From Ascaris suum (taxonomy: Eukaryota > Nematoda > Chromadorea > Rhabditida > Ascarididae), in NCBI GenBank assembly GCA_013433145.1, contig CM024186.1:496001-560000 (forward strand): a DNA stretch of 64,000 nt. The letters are read 5' to 3'. Both the position numbers and the translations under genes were made by a program. A model generated the notes under the pieces. That model saw only the letters and a program-made list of their open reading frames with translations. It searched no databases and was not told the origin of the DNA. This document shows, in pieces, positions 27,640 to 39,836 of the stretch (its first letter is position 1; every line of letters begins with the position of its first letter).

Positions 27640-30509
27640 GGATAGGTACGACGATGTTGTGGTTTTATTATTCGTAAACCGTTGCGTTCATTTGGTAATA
27701 ATAAAAGAATGACCATGAAATTAATTGGGGAAGGGAATTACAGAAGGTTGAGATCCCCCACCCCCATCCCTTCACAGCGATTTCTCCTCAGCCCATTATT
27801 ATTGCCGCGTCGATTCTTTTACCGATTAAACGTCACCACATCGATTTTTCCTCAGCTTTTATGTACTACTACACCGACTCTCTACCTCTTTCGATTATGA
27901 TCACAGCGGTTCTCCCACGCCTTATCACATGAGAATGGAGGGATGAGGTAAGCAGAAAGTAATGTTTTTTTTTTGATTTGTGTACACTGTTGAACGTTGT
28001 AATAAAGCTATTGTTGCCGATGTCTCTTCGTATGCTATTGTTATGCGTTTCTATATTGAGGTTTATTCTTGTTGAGGTTGTTTAATGATTTTGCTGCAAA
28101 CCTTAACGAAGATTTTGTGTTGCAAAAAGTTTCATGCTGCTAAAAAAAACTTTTTTTTCAATGAATGGGCGTTGTTTACTCTTGAAGAGAGCTCATGTCG
28201 ACCTCATTATCATATCAAGCATCGTGTAGAATTTTTATTTTCCTCTATGGCGCAGTAAGAATATCCCACTTATTATTAAAGACGTGATTTTCGTCTTTTT
28301 CTTCGAAATTATTCCCAACTTTTTTTGGGTAGAGGTTTTAAGGATTGCTCGATGTAAATCTTGTTGATAAATAAGGTCTTTCGACCTTATAAGAAATTCT
28401 GCGTAGAGATAAATAGAGATAAATACGGTTTGGGGTAAATATTTGATTTTTTTTTTTTTGACCATTTATCATCGTAGAGAACAACCATTTCTTTCATTTA
28501 TACAAAATCAAATGGTTATCGCATACAATGAGGATATTATACCGAATATGTGTTCTATTCTTTATGACTCTACCTTTAGCATTTGTAAATTCTATGGCTT
28601 TTTCGCATGAATTTTGTCGAAATATTTCTTATTTGTGCTCGTCATATTTTATGATAAACTTCTGAAGATTAATTTCTTTGTGTTATATTATTTGCTGTTT
28701 TGAACGGAAATATCTGCCATTTGATGGAGCTAATATTTGGCCCATTTTTTGAAGCACGGTGTTGGCCACCGAATGAACCAGCTTAGAATAAAGAAGGAAG
28801 AAAAGATGCGGTCGACGCAGAGTAGTGCGATCTAACAAGAAAATCAACAAACAGAAGTTTTGTTGTGTAACGAAGCGAAAGAATTTGCATACCGCTTTCG
28901 CTTACCGAAATTTAACAACGGACAAGAAAGGAGGTAGTATTTTTTGATGCTAAAAAGTCGACAGTGTTACTCATTGGCTGTCCCCTTTTCTTAAGCCAAG
29001 CTTAGTTGTAGCTCATTTCTAGCTCCGGCGGGTGTGGACTACGGTTAGTACCATTGTCAGGACTTTCCCTGCTAGAAGCGTTGAAGATATCCCAAGGGAA
29101 CCCGTCCTCTTCAAACCCATTTCTCCAATAAAGTAATGCAGGATATAATCATTCAGTTTTCAGAATAATCCGACCATTTCCTACCACATAAACCATCATT
29201 GTGTACGGTAAAGAATAAAAAGTTTATCCAAATCTGATGGGCATAACAATGAACATTTCAACAAAATCCACAAAGAAAACAAAGCAACTAACAACACTTG
29301 CACAAGGCGGAAATAGCACTGCGAGAAAGCAGTGCGCATTTAGTACTTTCACTATGAACGATCCTCACTCAATTTTGCACCGGAACAAAATCGTTTTTCA
29401 CTGACTGGTTATAAACGGTCATAATTCATAAGCAGCCATAAATGGTGCCATCCTAGAAGGATGCCATCTAGGATTTAAAGATCTTCAGAAGCGAGAAATT
29501 CCACTATGATGCAGGGGTAACTACTACAAGATGTCAGTTGTTGTGAAGCTGTGAGATATTTATATGGCGCTATTTACAGTGAATGCTAATTCTTTTTTTT
29601 CTGGACAGATTTCACACTCGGATGGGAACACACTGGAAACAGGAAAAATAACCCTAAGTTCTTCGGAAAGCTTTTGAATGAATCTAACGTCATTATTGAA
29701 GAGTAGCAAGATATAAGGATTTGTCATCATTAGGCAGTAAGCAAAGAATATAAGAGTACTACTACAACGTTATCGGCACAGAATGAAGCTATCCAACGCA
29801 CTGATTTGTGCATTCCAAGGAATCCACTCCTTGAATTCAGCGGATCACGGGATGTAAAGATCGTGAGGTCGACCTAAGGTGGCGAGTTTGGAGATCATGG
29901 GACACAGAATTTGTACAAGACGATGGTGAGGGGAGCGGCTAAGAGTTTTACTTCGAAACCGCTCAGAAAATCCCCTTCCTGTCTATCCTATAAACCTCAT
30001 CTTGGTCGATACAACGGAGATCGACGGGCGGACAGATAGTGCCTCCACAATTTTTTTTCAAGGCAAAAAAATTAAATATGGTGATGTAAGTTTTGTCGAC
30101 ATACCGGTCTACACGAGTAACCGATTAAGAACACTATAATATTACAATATAGCAACAGCTTATAACAATTATTGCCTAACATAAACAACTAAGAAGAAGA
30201 GTATTGCCGAATTGCTCGGTCACTGCGAAGATCGGCCTATTCATTGCTAGGCAAGTTCAGCTTCAAAGCAATCAGATCCCGTTATACAACTTGAGGTGTT
30301 TCTATAGTCTTGTCGTATCTCATTCCCAACAACACAGCAAACGCAGCGCAGTAACCACAGGTGAACGGCATTTCATCCAAGAGTAATCCCAGCTTCCACT
30401 ATTATTTAGTCACCTTCATTTAACGTCCGCTAACCTGCGCCGAAACCGGGAAATCCATTTTTTTCAGACCAGTTTCACAGTTCCAGCAAGAGTGGAGTCC
30501 GCTTTATAC
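27640..30509. other. non-coding region between convergent syf-1 and mars-2
   Basis: It holds the 3' UTRs of two convergent genes. Reading both strands I found no exon with a recognisable family, no tRNA and no inverted-repeat ends. The part from about 28750 to 30400 is less AT-rich and looks compositionally different, which could mean a decayed repeat, but nothing in it could be identified. Confidence 0.5.
28001..28006 (+). terminator. candidate polyadenylation signal of syf-1
   Basis: AATAAA 362 bp after the syf-1 stop. A closer AATAAA-like site exists near 27699 (ATAATAAAAG). Either could set the mRNA end; without transcripts the choice is open. Confidence 0.4.
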
Positions 30510-33500
30510 TCACTGATTAGACGTTTCTACCGGTTTGATACGTCGCATGACCGGTTCCTGATCGGCCGACAACCGCCTTCCGACAATAGAACCATCACCG
30601 AAAACGGCCACTTCCAAGCCACGTTTATCAGCGGGCACTCCCAATCTGAAAAATTCAAATAATCGGCTATTTCGACAAACAACTCTCTCCGCCCATCTTC
30701 CTCTCCCCTCTCCGCTTCCCATTTCTACCTCTTAAACATTCACCACGCTCTATATAGCGAATCAAGCCCATCGCTTAAAGTTGGAAAAGAAACGTAGTTC
30801 ATTCCGAAAAAAACAACAAAACAAAGAAGACCTCCTGAAAAAACATAACAGATATTTATATGCCACTCGGACCCTAGCACAAGACTTCCGTCAAAGAAAG
30901 CAACAAAGTGCCAATCAAAACTACACAATGGATAGAGTAAATTTTTTTATGGTGGAACATGAAATAATGCCATACCTTGTAAGTAGTTTATTCGCATAAT
31001 CGGGTACAACCGGCTGTAATAAGACACCACAGATGCGTATCGTTTCATAGACAACATAAAGAACCGTCGAAAGCTAAAAAGGAAACTATCTCTCTCTCTC
31101 AAATATATACCATTTCATTATTCGCATCTATCTGTCACAGTACAGAATGCGCCTAGTGAATATTATAAACGGTAAGCATGGATCGCATCGTATACTTTGA
31201 ACAACTCCTGAGGTTATAAGCTTGCCTGCATTTTTTGGGAACAGCAATATTGAGATGGCTCTTACTTCTACCTCGTATTGTTTGAGTGAGAGAAAAAGAT
31301 GAGGAGATTTGACAGCATTGCTGAAAAAAAAATGTAGAACCCTTAAAAAATATCTGTACGAAATATGCATAGAATAGTATGTTCCTAAAAATCATTTTCA
31401 CATAATTGTACCCTTCACAGTAACTCAATATTGTTTATAATGTACCATATGATGTTGTGCCATATCATAAATTCGCTAACGATAGTAAACAAAACGCTTT
31501 CGGCCGAATGCCCACGTGCTGTTATTAATTCAAATGAGGTAAAAACTTTATCCCCTGAGATACGCAAGACCATAAAAATCAGTGAAACAATAGCAGCAAA
31601 AATTTGCCATCTCAGGTGGACAAATTCTTCGATGCTTAGACTATCATTTAGCTATCAAACGAAGAAGCTATTATAAACAGAAAATGAATAAAATATGAAT
31701 AAATAAAACCTGTTCGCCTTGTTCAAGCCTCCATGGTTCATATATTTGAAAGAAGGCGTTTGCCTGACGCACAACTGCACTGATTTCTTCTAAAGCTTTG
31801 TATATCATTATATCATCAAAATGCTCTGCGCACTTCACTGAAAAGAAATCAACGTTTGCCAATGACTTCAAAACTTAAATTAATGTGACATAGATGGACG
31901 ACTTTGGGCTAGCAAGAAGAAAGAGGAAATGGGGTTTCTGTGTGGCTTGATCTGAAAACGATGATCCTGGATTCTCAGAGAGAAAAACTGGATAACTCTT
32001 ACTCGACCAGATTACCACAGTACTGCCTGGAAATTATGAATCGACGCACCGTAAAATGTGGGTGGGCAGTCTTATTTAACAATATCAGCATCACATTTCT
32101 TTGTTCACAATGCCCCTTTTCATAAGCCCTCTCAAATCTCTTTTAAAAGGCTGCGAACGCTATAAGCCCCTCCTTTCAATACACGTCCTGCACCGGACTC
32201 TACAGCTCGACCTGTTAATCGACATATGGCCAATCTAGACTTGCAAGCAAACTTGTAATACAAGGGCACGCCAAAGGCGAAAAAATAAAGATTCCTCTGA
32301 TGTACGACTTCTCACCGTCCATTTCAAAATTCGTGGACGGTCTAAGCTCACTTCAACTATGCATTCCTTTCGGCAAGTTGCGCCACTATAAATCCTGGGC
32401 ATATAAAGGGTAATATACGACCTATGGAACACTTCCCATTAGCTAAGCCTGCAATGACCCTTTAGTAGGTCCTGCTTTCGGGCTATGCATTAAATTTTTC
32501 CACACTTACGAAATGAGCACCCATACAGCAATATTAATAGAATTACTTAAGCTTCAACCAAATATATTCACGGATAGTGGAATAAGATGAAAAAGATGGG
32601 GTGAAGAAACCTCTCCCCACTTTTTCGGTCCCTAAACACTTAGAATATCATTGATCACAGTGATTCAAAGCATTAAAAATACACATGCCTGTCTAATAAT
32701 CTACTATTTTTTTGAGGCGATATTCCATTCAGAGCATTTCAGCAGACGCCATCTACTGTCATATAGTCCTTTCTCTTCGAACTGGAGAAGTAATAACCAC
32801 TAAGAATCTATTCTAAAGTATAGGTTCACGCTATTGGAACAAGAAGGAAAGAACCAAATTTTAATCGTCGACCAAGTTTTTACTCCAAGTCACGGAATCT
32901 ATTTCCTTTAATAACGAAAAAAGCATATAGATACCACGTAGATTATTGAGGTTTTCAATAAGTGGGATGCCGAGTTCAGCGAATTCGTTTCGCATAACCC
33001 GATCGCTGAAAGATGGATAAATCTGCTTCGGATTCAACTTTTCGACGCATGCCCGCTGCAAGAGATTTCCAAGACTATTCACCAATTCGGCGTTCACCAC
33101 GTTCACCGCTTTAATCACTGTGAAATCTAAAATCGAAATACTATTGGACTATTAGAGCGATCGTGACCATGACCACATTCGATCAACGCGACAAAAAATT
33201 AGCATTTCCCAAAATTAGCTATTAAACTTCTCAAAAACTAATTTTCTTTAGGAAATTTGGGTACCTTTTGGGAAAGTTTGGGTAAATTGGGTATGAAAAA
33301 ATTCGCTAATACTTATACATGCACCTATATAACTGTAGTCTTCAATAAATTTCAGCACTATCTAATGACGTCAAACATATAAAATTAGGTGAAAAGGAAG
33401 CTAGTGTACAAAAAAATTGCTTACTTCCATCATCTTGTGGTTTACCCTGTCGAAGCAGAAAGTACCTCAAGCCGTCAACTGTTAATATTTCGGCCGCGAT

Positions 33501-36500
33501 GAGTGGATCCACAATATTGCCGATGCTTTTCGACATCTACAACGCATTTGAATATTCCCGAGGTATTCTACAGAAGAGGGATGGAAATTTTACTGAATAT
33601 GCATGAAGGTGAAGTTGACAAACGAACCAAACGCCATGCCATTTGTATCTGTAACCAGGAAGTTTGCGTTCTTTATTCCTTGTCATCCTTCTGATCGTCA
33701 CCACCTTTGTTCCTATCATTAAGGCAGAAACTACCTTCGACTATGACTGGTTTTTCCTTTTTCTCCATATACACGAAAGTTTATTTATAAAAGTAAACGT
33801 GCCAATTTCTCGGCTGCCTTAAATTTCAGGACTGCTGCAAGTGATAACCCCCTTGATCCTCCACCTCACCTCCAGACTATTTCAGGAAGTGTTAAGCAAA
33901 TTTTAAGGGCGAGGAAAAACAAAAACTTCCCAAAAACTTCGTCAATTCAAAAATTTGAGGACAAAATTTTATTTGCCATATCTCATGAGAAAGAGGGCTC
34001 ATGAAAAACGAGACTTACGTGATATGTAAAATCCCTTATTTAGCAAAAAATTCCGTCCCCTTCTAATGCGCTGAGAATCTCTATTAAACTCAATCCCCTT
34101 CCCCATCCACTTTTACGTGGTAAAGCTATCTTTCGTTTAGCGGAATTACCAAGAAATTTAAACTCATACCTTGACACCATCGACGAGCCAATGAGCGTGC
34201 ACGAACAACTTTCGGGGTAGCGGCAACTCGGCGGCCATGAGGAATGCTGGCCAGAAGACTGCATGAAATCTTATAAGTATTATTGTACATGAATACCTTA
34301 CAGTGTTTGGAGAATATTTCTCGAAAATATATACTGTGAGTGTAATAAAACTTGTGATTCGCCATTCTAAATTCTCGGCAACGATGACGACCTTCGGAAC
34401 ACAATAACGAGAAAACTATGATGACTAAATATAAAAAGGAATGATGCTTCCAATAGTCGACCTTTTAAACACTTTTATGAAATGATTGTTAAGCTTCTTC
34501 TCTCCTTCCACCATAATTGAATTGGTCTTAGCTACTTGTGGTCGCACTCATTATATATCCACAAAAATGAGCTCAAAAAAGTGAAATAAGTTTCAGCATT
34601 CGTCGATAGAATTGATGATTTAAAATCAGGTGGACTAACTTCAAGATGTGAAGAATATTTCTCGAAAATATATACTATGAGTGTAATAAAACTATGCAAT
34701 TCATCATTCTAAATTCTTAGCAAATCCCTCAAAAACAATTTTTTGCCATGAAATCACCGTTTCCTAAGATCCTAGTCTCATTTCATCGACAAAGAATATA
34801 AAAATCTAAGCTAATAGAAGTCAATGAAACAAAAGGAGAAAAGATTTGCCACCCAAATTGGATTAAGCCTTCGATACTATGGAAAGATTATGAATTTGAA
34901 ATGAAATCTTTGCTGAGGTAGATGTTAAAAATGGAAAATGCCAAATTGCTATACCAAACAGTTGTGCTCCAAACTAATAACTAAAAATCGAAATTCTTAG
35001 CATGTAAGCCTTATTTGTAAGCCTATTACTGAAAGTCAAATGTTATCTCGCAATAACTGGAACAAGTGGAAATAGCGGCTGCTAATGAATAGATCAAAAC
35101 ATTAAATTTTAAATTTAAAATTTGAGAAAAAATTGCAATAAATGCCATCCTTAAAATTGAATCCTAGACAGTTGACGCTATGACGGAATTAATGATGGAT
35201 AGGAGACATAAATGGATATCAAGGCATACTTCAAAATATCTTTGCCGATAACCTGCCACGTTGGAGGCCAATATTCATAGTGTGAGTTAGGGAATCCACT
35301 TACTGTAAGGTAGTTCATCAGGGCATCCATCCACACATAAATCTGCAAATGTGCACTTGAATTGTACGCCAAGGGACAAACCAACCGTCTTGATCTAGAG
35401 TGATGTGGAAATGAGTTTCTGAGAAGGTAAAGAAAGCGCTACCTGTGGTGGATAGCTAGAAGTACACATATCAGGAATTTAAATGGATCGACTAATCCTG
35501 ACAGTACAGTTTGATAGTAATCCTGATCTGATAGTACTTCAAGTTCAGGTCATTCCGAAATCATTTCACCAACGAAGTCAGTGCATTCAACATACTCGTT
35601 AAAATAGAACTCGGATTTTGTATTATTATCGAATCTGAAGAGAATCTTATATCCAAGAACAACCTTTCGTTTCCTGAACTTTGACATGATATCCAGTCAG
35701 TTACTTTTCTAATCAAGATATCACGGCAGCATAAATATTGTAATGCGTGTCCCCTTTCCCTTCTCGTTTTGTGCCTTTGAAAATCAGAACATTCCTAGTC
35801 GGAAACGTTTCTCAACGACGCTAAACATAAAACAAAAACGACCTCATAGAGAAAATTGTCTCAGCTGTACGAGAATGACAAATGCATGAAATTAGTTGGT
35901 CATTAAAGTGTTATGACGTAAAATGACGTCAGTGCAAAAAAGGCTTGTTTAATAAATAATTTACCTCATTTAATTCAAAAAATACAACAACCTAAATAAA
36001 AAACATTAAAAAACCCATCAAAAGCTCATTATTGCACCTTAGAAGCATTTTGATGTTATTTTAGATAGAATGAAAGTATGTACGAACCGTTTGAGTGTGG
36101 TCATGAGGAACGGCTATACCCCATTCGAGGCGTTTTCTATCCCTTGAAATCGATAACGTCTCATCGAAATCAAGATATTGTAGCGCCAATGGTAAATAAT
36201 GCTTTGGAAAAATCACATCTGCAAAAGCATTCGAATCAAAGATCATAGTTGATGGCAGCGCCAAAGGCCTAGCTTAAATGAGTAAAATACAGCCGGCTGT
36301 CTTTTATTCAGGCCTCAATTATGGTTTTTAAAAAAAGATAATAAAGCATAATTAGTAAAAATAAATGGAAAGTGATGTTTCCTAAAACTGATAAAATACA
36401 GTTTCAAAAAATGCGCTAATTTTTGACGTCATCTTGTTTAAAGAGAATCTGATCCAGTCGACATACTAGGCGATCACTGGGAGTAGAAGGTCAATCAATA

Positions 36501-39500
36501 AGCATCCTCTCCTTCGCAGCACTACCTGTTGATAGCGGAAGTAGCTCTCAAACCGTCCAATTTAGACCTCTATCAATAATTCTGCATATCCCGTATACCT
36601 TCCGCACCCCCTGCACTCTCCTCCTTAACAAACCAAGACAAGATTCGTGGGAGTTTCCAAGTTTTCTAAAATAAGTTGAAAAAAGTTCAAATACTTCTAA
36701 AAGGATCAGGTAGCATTAACAGAGGATAATATATACCTACCATTTTCAAGAAGCCAACGACGTATCGGCTTATAGAACTGCGATATTTCGAATACATAAT
36801 TATCTTCTTCGATCCATTCGACTGGGGAACGAGTTGATTTGCAAACCTATAGTAACCACGGGTACCAAAACGCATACCTACCTATATATAGCAGGGAAAA
36901 CTTCCCAAAACAACCACAACATATTTCATCACAGAATCCTCCTCCTCTGTAGCAGAACGACCGCTATTCGCAATAACATGAACAGCAGAGCTATATAAAA
37001 TGAAAACATTTACTAGCTAATATTTTAATAAGTGAATCACTACGATATTGCTAAATAAAAGAAAGTAATTCTGGGGATGGTGGGTTCCAGAATGAGCACA
37101 GAAAATCAACTGCATCAAGCCGAGCTTAAAGAACGGTAGCGGATACTAAGTTACAACATTTGAGGCAGACTATAGAACAATCCTTAACCGTTCTTCTCAC
37201 CTATGTAAAACACATCCATATAGGAATAATACCTTCAACAATATGATATCAATTAAAATTATATCCAACCAACCAACACTAATACCATCTAAACAATGAC
37301 AAAAAATACGAGCACGAAGCGGACCGCCAAAAACGCCGACCAACTAATTAACCTTTGGCCAAGAGCACAACAAGTGGTTAGTTTCCAGTAGAGAAAAACT
37401 ATTGTGCGACTTTTCTCAAGCATCACTGATATTTAATAAATAAATGATAAGTTATCACATAGAAACAAAGTGCCATACAATATCTATCTAAGACGGCGTC
37501 GTGTGACACGATCCTGTCTCTAAGTGGACAATGATAAACTTGCCGATTTGCCGATAGTTCTTCCTGTCCCCTTCCTCCATCCCTACCAGTAAAGCAATTG
37601 CCTCGAAATATGTTACCTTCTTCTTTGCTCCGTTTATGCTAACATCTTCTAGATCCTGTTGTGAATAAAAACATTCGTCGATTGTTGAATACCATCCGGT
37701 ATATTTTGCCTTCTTTATGAATCCTCGTTGATTTAATCGCAACTATAAATCAAAAAAATACTTCTTTACTTTATTATTTCTTTTAAGTAGAATAAGAAAG
37801 AAGCATATACTAAGCTATTGCACAGCAGCTAAATAATGCGTATGCATTTAGTAAAGAATTAAACAAAAAAAAATGACAAAAAGGGATCGAGTTGAACCAA
37901 ATGCCCAAAGTTCTGATTTAAACGCGATCGATTTAGAGTCGATCGCGGTCATATTGACCCAAATTGGAAAGAATGTTTGCAAGGTGAACTTAGTGTTAAA
38001 AAAAATAGATGCCAGATAATGCGGTAAACGTTCCCATTGCTCGGCTTTGTTAAAATAGGCCGATGCATTCAAGGAACAGATTCGTAAAAACCCGCGACGG
38101 ATCGTGAAAAACTTCAAAAGGGTTTCCATTTTCTTTCATTGCTTTCGACTCGGAATTTCCACCTTGTCAGGTAATCATACTGGTTAAATGAGGAAAATTT
38201 TGTTCCCTTTACGAAAAAATTTAAGTGAGTAATCACTAGACGTTCAATGATGAAAACATTTGATCCAAGACGGCTATAGCGTAACAAGATGTGTGGAGAG
38301 AAAATTTACCACAACCTCAGGATAAACCTGGTACAGGTAACCTGACACAGGTAACAATATGGGCTAGCAGGAGCAAGAAATAGAAAGAAAAATAAAAGAC
38401 ATGCAACCACACTCGATAACATATGTTCCCTATAGTAAAAAGAAAGAAAGCCAACACCTACCCAAACATCTTCTACAACACGTTGATGTCTCAACTCAGA
38501 AGTGCGTATAAAATCAGTCGATTGTATGTTGAATTTCTTGAAGAGTTTTCTGAATGAAGCACTGATATTATCACAGAATATTTTCGGTTCAATACCTGCC
38601 ATTTGCGCCGCTTTCTGAATCTAAAAAGTGATCGCGAATCTAAATCTTTTTGAATCTAAGAATTGTGAGAACACATATAGAGTGATTAATGAATTTTATA
38701 GAAGTAAATTCTGGTAATTCATTTGAAAACAGTAAATCGCTATGGAACCATCAAGTTCCATCGAACTAGTAGCCTTCTGAAATCGGATCTACGTGGAAAA
38801 ATCAGATCAAAACAACGAGGATCGGATCTATGGACCTGCGTAGATCCGACTCGCATCTACACCACTGTGTGATCCAGCGTGGTATGGGTTTACCAACGGA
38901 TCAGGCTTGACAGTCTAACCTACTCTCTCCATGTTTCAGCAGTTTCTGATGATAAACTTGCACAAAATCAAACTTTAAAGGAAAGAAATGCAATGCATTA
39001 CAACAAAAAAGTAATAAACGTTTCTCGACCTTTACGCCATGCTCATCGGTTCCCGTGCTGAATAAAGAACATGATGGACTTTCGTTAGTCGATGTGCTTT
39101 TCAACTGATGCCAACGATAAGCTGCATCCGCGATCACAGCCGAATATAGATGACCGATATGAGGCGCTATAAATACACTCATCTGATCCTCAACAAATTC
39201 CAAAAAAAAGAGAAACAACAAGTAATACCATCTCCCACTCCTCACCCCCTTTCTCCTAACCCTCCCCCGAAACAAATCAGTGTGAAATGATGTCATTTGA
39301 ATTGTGGATGAGTTCAATTTCGCATTTTCTCCTCCTCATCCATGCTTCACCTCTTTTTAAAACAGGAATGAATTAATTCGTATTTGAAAAAGAATTCTAT
39401 TCATGACCATATGTGAACATATAAACCCTTCGGTTCTTCAACCGAAATCCTTGATTTATACAAATGTCAATTGTAGTTCCGATCCGGCTACAATCAACTA

Positions 39501-39836
39501 CTTGAACTACTTTAAATCATCCAACAGATTGAATCGATATATCAATACACATTTTATTTGATCTCTAGATCCCATAATAAGCTCTAATAATATCCCAAAT
39601 ATGCTAATTTTAATTCAAATTTAAATCCGTTATAAATCGAAATGCTTACAACGTAAAATATCGAGGAAATCCTTGATTATTATCTTTTAAATACCTGCTG
39701 AATTACAACATATTTTCAAAAATTCTTCAATTCTCGAAATAAATATAATCTTACGAGCATTTGCATAAAATATTGGTGTCGTTATAAAGAAATGCTTGTG
39801 CCGAGTAAATTGCAATAAAACACCGAATCGACGCAT
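30510..39836 (-). CDS. mars-2 (MARS2): methionyl-tRNA synthetase, mitochondrial type, complete, 13 exons
   Basis: Class I synthetase charging mitochondrial initiator and elongator tRNA-Met. Exons: 39755-39836, 39030-39166, 38462-38620, 37617-37742, 36741-36846, 36088-36218, 35230-35342, 34170-34269, 33425-33536, 32935-33126, 31710-31837, 30976-31073, 30510-30645. All phases join, giving 539 residues (human about 593). The N-terminus [17 protein letters not shown] is basic and hydrophobic, as expected for mitochondrial import. It leads into [10 protein letters not shown], then HIGH (residues 30-33), [48 protein letters not shown], and KMSKS (318-322). The C-terminal anticodon-binding part includes [19 protein letters not shown] and [14 protein letters not shown]. 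The first exon and the acceptor inside the HIGH-proximal codon were inferred from motif continuity. The donor of exon 2 (GTCGAG) is weak. The length and sequence fit the mitochondrial rather than the cytosolic enzyme. Confidence 0.96.
33259..33291 (+). other. four-GGG quadruplex-capable motif
   Basis: GGG at 33259, 33270, 33280 and 33289 with loops of 8, 7 and 6 nt, on the strand opposite to mars-2 transcription, in intron 9. One loop exceeds the usual limit of 7. Confidence 0.4.
34311..34381. repeat. direct repeat in mars-2 intron 7, copy 1
   Basis: Matches 34652-34723 in the same orientation with roughly 83% identity; the first 50 bp are nearly perfect (one change). It contains the nested palindromic patch TTTCTCGAAAATATAT. 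It lies 41 bp from the exon 8 acceptor. Confidence 0.85.
34652..34723. repeat. direct repeat in mars-2 intron 7, copy 2
   Basis: Second copy of 34311-34381, 341 bp away, differing mostly in its 3' third. Both copies are intronic and non-coding. Confidence 0.85.

Noticed and set aside
37488..37616. Extension of mars-2 exon 4 past AAG|GTAACA
   Set aside because: The extra residues match nothing; joining KKK to [11 protein letters not shown] at 36846 restores the family sequence in phase.
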